Assembly (NCBI GenBank): GCA_023362775.1
Contig: JALMGJ010000006.1
Coordinates: 59,673,501-59,737,500 of the forward strand
From: Charina bottae
Taxonomy: Eukaryota > Chordata > Lepidosauria > Squamata > Charinaidae
DNA length: 64,000 bases
Direction of reading: 5' to 3'
The number at the start of each line of letters is the position of its first letter. Positions within the stretch are counted from its first letter, which is position 1. This document shows positions 56,816 to 64,000 of this stretch, one piece after another. The notes under the pieces were generated by a model. That model did no database searches. It was given only the letters and a program-made list of their open reading frames with translations, and was not told the origin of the DNA. A program made the position numbers and the translations under genes.

Positions 56816-57939
56816 AAATAATATTTAATTTTGCTCTTCACGAACAATGTCTGATTCAAATTTCTCTTTCCAGTGCTGACAAACAACCCACAACCCCACT
56901 TTTTTAGTATTTTTTTTCAGCTCTTATACGAGAATTGCAAAATCACGGAATGTTTTTTTCAGTGGAGCTTTCCTTGAAACTATCTCTGTAAATACAGCTG
57001 TGTTTGGGGAATCCTTAGCACCTCTAAATGGGGCTATGCGAAATAAACTGTTTTTCTCATTAACAGCAAGGGATTTTATATTCAAACTGTTCCATTTTCT
57101 TTTTAAAAAGAAAGCTCTCTGAATTTAAAGTGGAGGCTGAAAAATTTCCATTGCCTTAATTCTCATTCTTTTCTATCCACTCCAACTAGTTCTTAGATCT
57201 AGAGATACTCAAAAAATGTCCATGTTATCCATTCCACTCAAATACAAGGTACTCACATCCCTAGAGAACCAAAGCATGGATCATTAGTGACAGAAAGGGA
57301 CATATGCCTAATTAAAGCATACCAATCATTGTCTATAAGAGGGATAATCAGCATGTCAAGGATCACACACAGAGCCTAGAACATACTTGTTCTAAAAACA
57401 ACCAATGTTGCTGTCATGGTTAACAAAGGATGAATTTCAATAAGCCAACATTATAGCTGCAAATTATTTTCTATTGATGCACATGAAAACAAAATTTATG
57501 AGAAATGGCTTAGAGCAAAGGACTCTAAAGAACCATTGCTATGAATTCCATTTGTTTTTTAATTGATGAAGATTGTTCCAGATATCCATCAAACTACTGC
57601 CTATCATAATTTGTCATACTACTTTACTTATATTGGACCTTCAAAAAAACCTCTGTATAGTAAGTCATTTTTTCCCATTGTATAAATGAGTTAACTAAAC
57701 CCAAAAGACAACGATCCCAAAGCTAGGTAGCAAAGCATGGCTCACATAGTTCTGTCCTTAGATTGTCTTCTGTCTGTGATAATCGTTCACAGGCTTATCT
57801 TTAGGCACAATGAGTTGGTGGAATAGAAAGTCCCTTTCTGAGAGTTGCACCCAGATTTTGCTGTACCTTGCCATATGAAATTTCTCTGTTCCTTCTCCTT
57901 TGCTATCTTTTGATGCTTGAGTATTTTTCTATTCTGGTA
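56816..57939. other. unannotated AT-rich stretch
   Basis: Nothing recognised between the L2 copy and the gypsy remnant. Confidence 0.4.
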
Positions 57940-59125
57940 AACATCTACTGGTCAAGCAGATATTTTCCACTTCCGCAAAAGAATTTTGGTGGCCATGTGT
58001 GAGAGCTCATGTCAAAGATTATGTTTTATTCCATCATGTCTCCTGCCAAGCTAAGACTGTCACAACTAAGATAGCTCATTTGCTCCACCTGTTCCCTTCC
58101 CCCTTGGCCCATGGAACATGCTTTCCCTGGATTTTATTACCAACCTTCCAGAAGTACCATTTTGACAGTAATGGATTTGTTTACCACGATGGCCCATTTT
58201 ATGCTCTCAATTTACATCAAAATTCTGGAAGCCCCCTTTCCATTTACTGGACATTTGTATTCATTTGTCATCCTCTCACCATTCACAATCTAATGAACAA
58301 TTGGAGACGAGGAACATATTCTTTGAACAGTATTTCCACTGCTCGCTCTCTTATCAACAGAACAATAGGCCTACCTAAAAGACCTGACTATCTGACTATC
58401 TAAAAGACCTACCTGTATCTAAAAACATAGTCGAGAAAAAGGTGCACAGTCTCCTGAGCTGATGGTATCATGGATTTGTTTATCACTACCTTGGTAAACA
58501 AATCTACTACCTGACAATAGGCCTGAATTATTACCTCTTGCAGAATTTACTTGTAACAACTTGATGCATTCCTCCTTCGGAATGTCTCCCTTTCAAAACG
58601 TTTACAGCTACAAGCCTTGCAACTTGCCCTCCGGAGCTCCTGCTTCCACTGTTCCTTTAGCTTCTGACTTTCTCCAGGAAAGACAGGGTATTCAATTCCT
58701 CTTAAAGGAACAGTTAATTTGGCTAACAGTGCATACAAAAGTGCAGCAGATACACGGAGGCAAGATTGCTGTGAGGGATTTGGTGTGAAGTTTCTTCGTG
58801 CCCAGTCCCAGTCCCAGCTGGACTCAAAATCTATTAGCCTTTCCCTGTTACACATCAAATTAACCCAGTGGCCTTCTGTCTACAATTGCCTGCTTCAGTG
58901 AAGATTCATCCAGTATTTTACCAGTTGCTCCTTGTTCAGGAGGAGCTGCCCTTTCCCTTGAATTCTGCATCTGTTCTTCCCCATCTCCCCTCTCCCCCGA
59001 GTTCTGGTGGATGGGTAAGAGGAAGATGAAGTAGAATGTATTCTGGATGCTAGACAAAGGAGGGGATGCTTAGAATATTTTTAGTCATTGGAAAGGCAAA
59101 CCTGAATCAGAGAGGTCATGGGAGA
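57940..59125 (+). pseudogene. Ty3/gypsy chromodomain retrotransposon remnant (integrase end)
   Basis: Degraded pieces of a gypsy pol 3' end in order: integrase N-terminal zinc-binding region (NFGGHV-RAHVKDYV and HVSCQAKT, 57985-58050), an integrase core partly unrecognisable, LAEFTCNNLMHSSFGMSPF near 58535-58595, the integrase C-terminal LASDFLQERQGIQFLLKE and TVHTKVQQIHGG (58655-58760), and a chromodomain start VECILDARQRRGCLEYF (59032-59082) followed by a stop. An integrase-then-chromodomain order marks the chromovirus group. Frameshifts and stops throughout; LTRs, gag and RT are not seen. An old, dead copy. Confidence 0.7.
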
Positions 59126-59138
59126 GGACAAAGGATGT

Positions 59139-59258
59139 GTTTTATTATTTTATTTTATTTTATTTTATTATTTTATTATTTTATTATTTTATTATTTTAT
59201 TATTTTATTTTATTTTAATTTTATTTTACTATTCTATTCTATTCTATTCTATTCATTT
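59139..59258. repeat. (TTTTA)n / (TTCTA)n simple repeat
   Basis: TTTTA and TTTTATTA units changing to TTCTA units at 59230-59254; partly interrupted. Confidence 0.9.
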
Positions 59259-59261
59259 TTT

Positions 59262-59440
59262 TATCCCGCCTTTATTATTTTTATAAATAACTCAAGGCGG
59301 TGAACATACCTAATACTCCTTCCTCCTCCTATTTTCCCCACAACAGCAACCCTGTGAGGTGAGTTGGGCTGAGAGAGAGTGACTGGTCCAAGGTCACCCA
59401 GCCAGCTTTCATGCCTAAGGCAGGTGTTCATGTACCACAA
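59262..59440 (-). mobile_element. tRNA-derived SINE, 5'-truncated
   Basis: Inverse copy of the short SINE: CCCGCCTTTATTATTTTTAT, AACTCAAGGCGGTGAACATA, CCTATTTTCCCCACAACAGC, CCTGTGAGGTGAGTTGGGCT and CCAGCCAGCTTTCATGCCTA. It stops before the tRNA head, so the promoter is lost. Confidence 0.8.
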
Positions 59441-62267
59441 CTTTTCAGCCAGTGCCATATGAAATTCCCAAACAAGCTCCATACCTTGAACTGCTGCCAC
59501 TATCAATATATAATGACCTCCAGGATAAAGGAGACTTTTTGCTACCGGTCATACAATAGGAAGGGAGTGGCACTTTCCAGCTCTGTCTAGTTCTTCCCTG
59601 TCAGACTTGTCTGTTGACCATGGCAAGTTGCTGGACCCATCTGGAAGTGAGGGAGGGAGAGTGATTCTGTGTCAGTTGCTCATGACACGTTGCCTGGTCC
59701 GTCTTTACATAGAAATGGTTGGAATTATTCTGATGACGGAGGTGGTATGACAGAATGGAGACCTGGCCACGGGAATGGAGAAGGAATGAGCAAACTATTA
59801 AGAGGGGACTTCCAGAAAAAATAAGAGAAAAGCATGAGAAAGAAACTCAAAATAATATCCATTTGATATTGTTCGCTATAAGATGGGGCAGGGAGAAACT
59901 CTGGCAGACTTTCAAGACTCTGTCATTCTCCCTTACTACAATAGACAGCATTCCTGGAATTCCTACAATGCCTGTTTCTTGACTTTGCCTACCTCAAAGG
60001 GCTGGTATCTAAACAGCTGCAAGCCATTCCAGTTGTGTGTGTGTATTTGAAGCAAATAAATACAAGACCATATACTTACATGAGCACATGCACACATACA
60101 TACATACTTGGTCTTTAACATTTTTCTAAATTGTGTGAAATTATTGTTACGAGATTATGAGGCATGGGATCAAAGCAGAAAAAGGACACATATTTATTTA
60201 TTTATTTTTACAAACATACTCACTCACTCCAGAGACTCAAGGCAATTGAGAAATGAAAGTCCCTAATACAGTTAACCTTATGTAGGGGTGAAAGGATTTT
60301 GTCCCTGATTGTAACCCACTTAGTTCATCACAAAGGCACTGAACTAAAAAAGCAAGCTACAAGCAATGTTCATCTGCTGTGCCAATCTTGGGTACCATTC
60401 TTTACGCAGAGTCAAGGATGACAAAGGAATTAAATCAGGAAAAGAGAAAAAATACAGAGACTGAATTACTCTGATTATTAAGCTGGAAGTATCTTAAAAG
60501 CCAAACAACACAGGCATAAAAAGCTTGTTCTTTGCTCAAAGATATCTGGCACATGGTGCTACTGCAGAGCTTCTATGTCAAAGACCTATTAGCTTTTAAC
60601 AAGAAATTATCCAGGATACAACAATATATCTACAGTATATTCCTCCTATATGTAAACTTCCTGAGTATTACGAAATGTGTAATTTTTTTCATTAAAAATG
60701 AAGCACACTCACTAGTAATGTTTCATTCTGATAGCCGTACCGTTGAAACAGAAATGAAATTTATTCTCCCCTTTCTCCAGAGTTAAATGAGAAAGATTTG
60801 TTTATATGCACACTACCTTAATCATGAGCAGAGAAAACTGGGTAGATTTTTATAATGAAAGGCACCATATGCTTTTATATTCAAGGTGAGAAATTAATCA
60901 CACCTGTGCATGAAAGAAAAATCTATACAAGCAGTTGACCTAAGCAAAATTCATAGTGGTCTGTCAACACAAACAAGGTTTTCCTTTCCATATATTGTTT
61001 CTCACAGAATATAACAATACTGTTGTAATGGTGATAAAGGGGCTTTGTTTCTTAGTATAAACAAGTAATACTAAATTAGGGTGATGTTAACATTCTTCAC
61101 TGTAGTACTTAGAAGCGTAGTCAAGATAAATGTTAGCTATGAAATGCTTGTAGCTTAATAGTACAGCTTGTAACTATGAGGTTGTTTGGGTCCATTCACT
61201 GTTCAATTATAAGGCATTTTCCTTGAGTTTCTGACAAGGAAAAGGATCAAAAGCAATTCTCAAGACTTTAAATATCACACTTTGCCCAACAGAATTTATC
61301 ATAGACAAATTCATTTCTACAACAAATTCCAGTAGTTCTTTTCACATATTCAAATTAATGCCAGACGTTAACTAACATTTGGGAAGGATTTTTTCTTCCT
61401 TAAAGTCTCAGATTTAAAAATGTCGTGGAACAGACTAGATTTTATTGTTACTTTCTATCAATGATACTTTGCATTGCAAATGAATTGGCCCATCACCATA
61501 GAAGTACATTACAAAACTTAACAACAGCAGAATGTTTCTCTTGCATGTTTATTTCACACATTGTCTGTTCATTTCATTTACACACATAAAAAATGCAAGT
61601 TAAAAGATGTTAGTCCTACATATAGAGAAAATGAAGAACAAGCAGGGGACTAACCCCCCCCCCCCGGAAAATATCTTTGAACAACAACAAGAAGAAAATT
61701 TATATACCAGATACTTGACTACAAGTTTTCCAGAACACTCTAGATCTCATACACTTAGGATACAATGTTCAATATTATCATTGAAGGATGATATGAAGGA
61801 TGGAATTAGACAGTGCTACAAGACAGTTTAGTGAGATAGTTTCTTTATTTATTCAGATTTTGTAGCATTCAATTGACATACCCCCCTCCAAAAAAAGTAT
61901 CCAGAAGCACAACTACCACAACCCTAATCAATATGAATATCCTGTGAAAAGACTATTATTAAATTTGGATGCATTATTTCAAGTGGTCCCTTCCCAAAGG
62001 CCAAAGCAGTTCTAAAATGTTTGTGTTGCTAGAAATATTGTTATTGCTCTACAATACTCCAAATCATAGGATTAAAACCTCTACATTTCCACTTCAAACT
62101 CTCCCTAAAATTTGGAATGACATAGCTTGATATTCTTGAAGAATTTAATACTAGGTGCACTTACTCAGTTCTAACCCAATTATGTGTACACAAATATCTC
62201 TGGTCCAAATCTCATCTCTGCTCAAAATACGTTAGATGAACTTAGGCCAATTTTCCTGAACTTATGA
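59441..62267. other. unannotated AT-rich stretch
   Basis: 2.8 kb with no recognised element except short (ACAT)n near 60098, (ATTT)n near 60192 and a C-run at 61654-61666. Confidence 0.4.
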
Positions 62268-62330
62268 CCTTCAGATGTGTGGGGAATGCGAATTGTAGAA
62301 TTCCCCCCAGCATGGCCACTGGTAATTAGC
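62268..62330. mobile_element. palindromic MITE fragment
   Basis: CTTCAGATGTGTGGGGAATG, then TTGTAGAATTCCCCCCAGCA and TGGCCACTGGTAATTAGC, resemble one half of a palindromic MITE (ends CTCCAGATGTGTTGGACT). Degraded and partial. Confidence 0.35.
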
Positions 62331-63357
62331 AGCCTCAACATATTGCAAATTACCGTCTCTCAGATTTTGTTCCAGTCTGAAATACAGGATTCTAAGACTT
62401 TATTAATGAACTATCTTTATTACAGTAAAATAAATGCAAAGAGTAAAGAAGTATGTTTTAAAATAAGAGAAAGATAGACACCTGTATTTTTTTTCTGCTT
62501 TTGCTGGCATCAGCAGTGTTCATTTCAGCTAGCATTTATTACTAACAGGAAGTTTACCCATTATCTGAATTATCACAGGTAAGGGCTCAAAGCAACCCAA
62601 TAAATGGAAGGAGCCAAATCAGATTTAGTTTTGTATGCTCTAATCTTGAACATCTACTAATCTTTTATACACCTTTTCTTCTAATGAGAAACATCTCAGA
62701 ATACATTTATCGATGTCTATGAGTTGCTAACCTTGTTATACTGTTTTAAAACAATATTTCCACTGCCCCATGTTAATACTGGTACCAAAACTGAAAAGAG
62801 CACAATGTGGACTGTCATGTGATTGACTCAGGCTTATACTGAATGCTATGCACTGGTATGCAGGGTAGTTTGAAGTACGCCTGCAGCAGTGAAGCTGCTG
62901 TATTTTTTAATCACCTATGCAGCACTTCTAATTTGCACAGTGTTCTTATCAGGATGCACAGAACCATATGAAAATTTTGCTTGTCTGATGTGAAACTTTT
63001 AATGTATATTTTCTAAACATAAACCACACATACCCCACCCCCACCCCAAAAAGTGAAGTTGCCCTGCATGCACACACATGCAGGGAGAGCATCTAGAACA
63101 GTCATGAATATCTGGGGGAAAAGGCAAAACTGGTTTAGCAATTTTAGCATTCTCACATATGCCAAAATACTACTCTGGATGGGTTTGCATAACTCTCCTA
63201 GCTCTAAAATTGCAAACTTATATATCTCTAACAGAAAATGAGTCCCACTTGTGATTCTCATTTGGATTATAAACTGCACTGTTGGATATATCACTGTGGC
63301 ACTTCTTTTAAGATTCAATCCCAGGATTTGATGTGTCAATATGTAAATACTTATGTT
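62331..63357. other. unannotated AT-rich stretch
   Basis: Nothing recognised; a CACCCC-rich patch at 63033-63052. Confidence 0.4.
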
Positions 63358-63437
63358 TCCATGAATGAATGAATGAATGAATGAATGAATGAATGAATGA
63401 ATGAATATGAATGAATATGAATGAATATGAATGAATA
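63358..63437. repeat. (ATGA)n microsatellite
   Basis: ATGA/GAAT tetranucleotide array changing to ATGAATATGA units at its right end. Confidence 0.95.
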
Positions 63438-64000
63438 CCTTTGTTACGGTCTTTGACCAGCCTCTACAATAAAAGAAAATAGTTTAATCTAACAATTCGT
63501 TGTCAGGAGAAAGAAAAACAATATAACAGTGAAACAATATGTCTAATTAAAAGATTTGTGGAATTGCATCACTTGATAAAAATAAAAGTATGTTTCCATA
63601 CTTAACTCCTCTCTATGTTCATAATTACCCTACCTGCCACACAATTACTTCACTGCCAATGCATGTCCAGTTGTTTGTAGTTTACATAGCTATGAGAATA
63701 CAAGTTGTTATGATTAGCCTAACAGCCTTTTAATATTATATACAAAAGACAATATTCTATAATTCTAAATCAAAAATAATATATAAACCTTTGTTGCTAT
63801 GTTCATTGATAGTATTAATTGTTCTCTCCTTTATATTGTAGGTCTTTTTTCCCAAACAAACAAAAATGAAAGAAGACATAATGGAATTAAAAATTACTAC
63901 TATGATATAAACAAGCTACTTGCTTTGCTATCTCCTTCTGGATATACTTCATTTTGAAGAATCTATCCATGTGAAATAACATCATTTTCCAAAAATGCCT
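63438..64000. other. unannotated AT-rich stretch
   Basis: TTTGTTACGGTCTTTGACCA at 63440 resembles the end of an unidentified retroelement; nothing else. Confidence 0.4.

Overview
The window looks like nuclear DNA of a squamate reptile (lizard or snake). It is AT-rich, has no compact gene structure, and is full of retroelements that occur together in squamates: BovB (RTE-type) LINEs, Sauria-type SINEs whose tails match BovB, L2-like LINEs with a conserved 3' tail, L1, an old CR1 remnant, Penelope, a chromodomain Ty3/gypsy remnant, and many hAT and Tc1/mariner elements. Species cannot be decided from sequence alone. No complete host gene is visible. Two stretches could be host exons: a 166-bp open segment with consensus splice sites at 3926-4091, and a non-repetitive segment ending in a strong splice donor at 27229. 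Both are tentative.

Layout. 0-9.6 kb: a Tc1/mariner MITE, an L2 3' end, a CR1 remnant beside the candidate exon, a nested palindromic MITE block (4170-4669), a tRNA-derived SINE leading into a compound microsatellite, and a BovB 3' end with its target-site duplication (TSD). 9.6-17.5 kb: mostly unannotated AT-rich DNA with a Sauria SINE (13-bp TSD), short hAT MITE and L2 tails, and simple repeats. 17.5-25.8 kb: an internally deleted BovB, then a plus-strand L1 whose ORF1 is split by a 4.4-kb insertion. That insertion is itself chimeric: a near-intact endonuclease plus reverse-transcriptase LINE with a C-terminal C2H2 zinc finger, joined at its 5' side to an L1 3' fragment on the same strand, all within one 35-bp TSD. 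26-38 kb: sparse, with a third BovB copy, degenerate SINEs and microsatellites. 38.3-40.3 kb: a full-length Tc1 element with IR/DR-like terminal repeats, a dead DD34E transposase and a short hAT nested in its left arm. 41.1-44.2 kb: a 3,046-bp, extremely GC-rich hAT element with a perfect 8-bp TSD and no transposase. Its interior appears to be captured, rearranged CpG-island-like DNA. 44.6-53 kb: L2 tails, a 268-bp hAT MITE with a perfect TSD and a truncated Sauria SINE. 53-57 kb: a Penelope 3' end and two minus-strand L2 copies, one flanked by an unusually long (about 105 bp) duplication. 57.9-59.1 kb: an integrase plus chromodomain gypsy remnant. 59.5-64 kb: mostly unannotated.

How parts relate. 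BovB supplies a plausible reverse transcriptase for the Sauria SINEs (shared 3' tail). The hAT and Tc1 elements here are all non-autonomous or dead. The most unusual parts are the cargo-carrying hAT, the chimeric LINE insertion, the long L2 TSD and the nested palindromic MITE block. All family names come from motif recognition without database searching.
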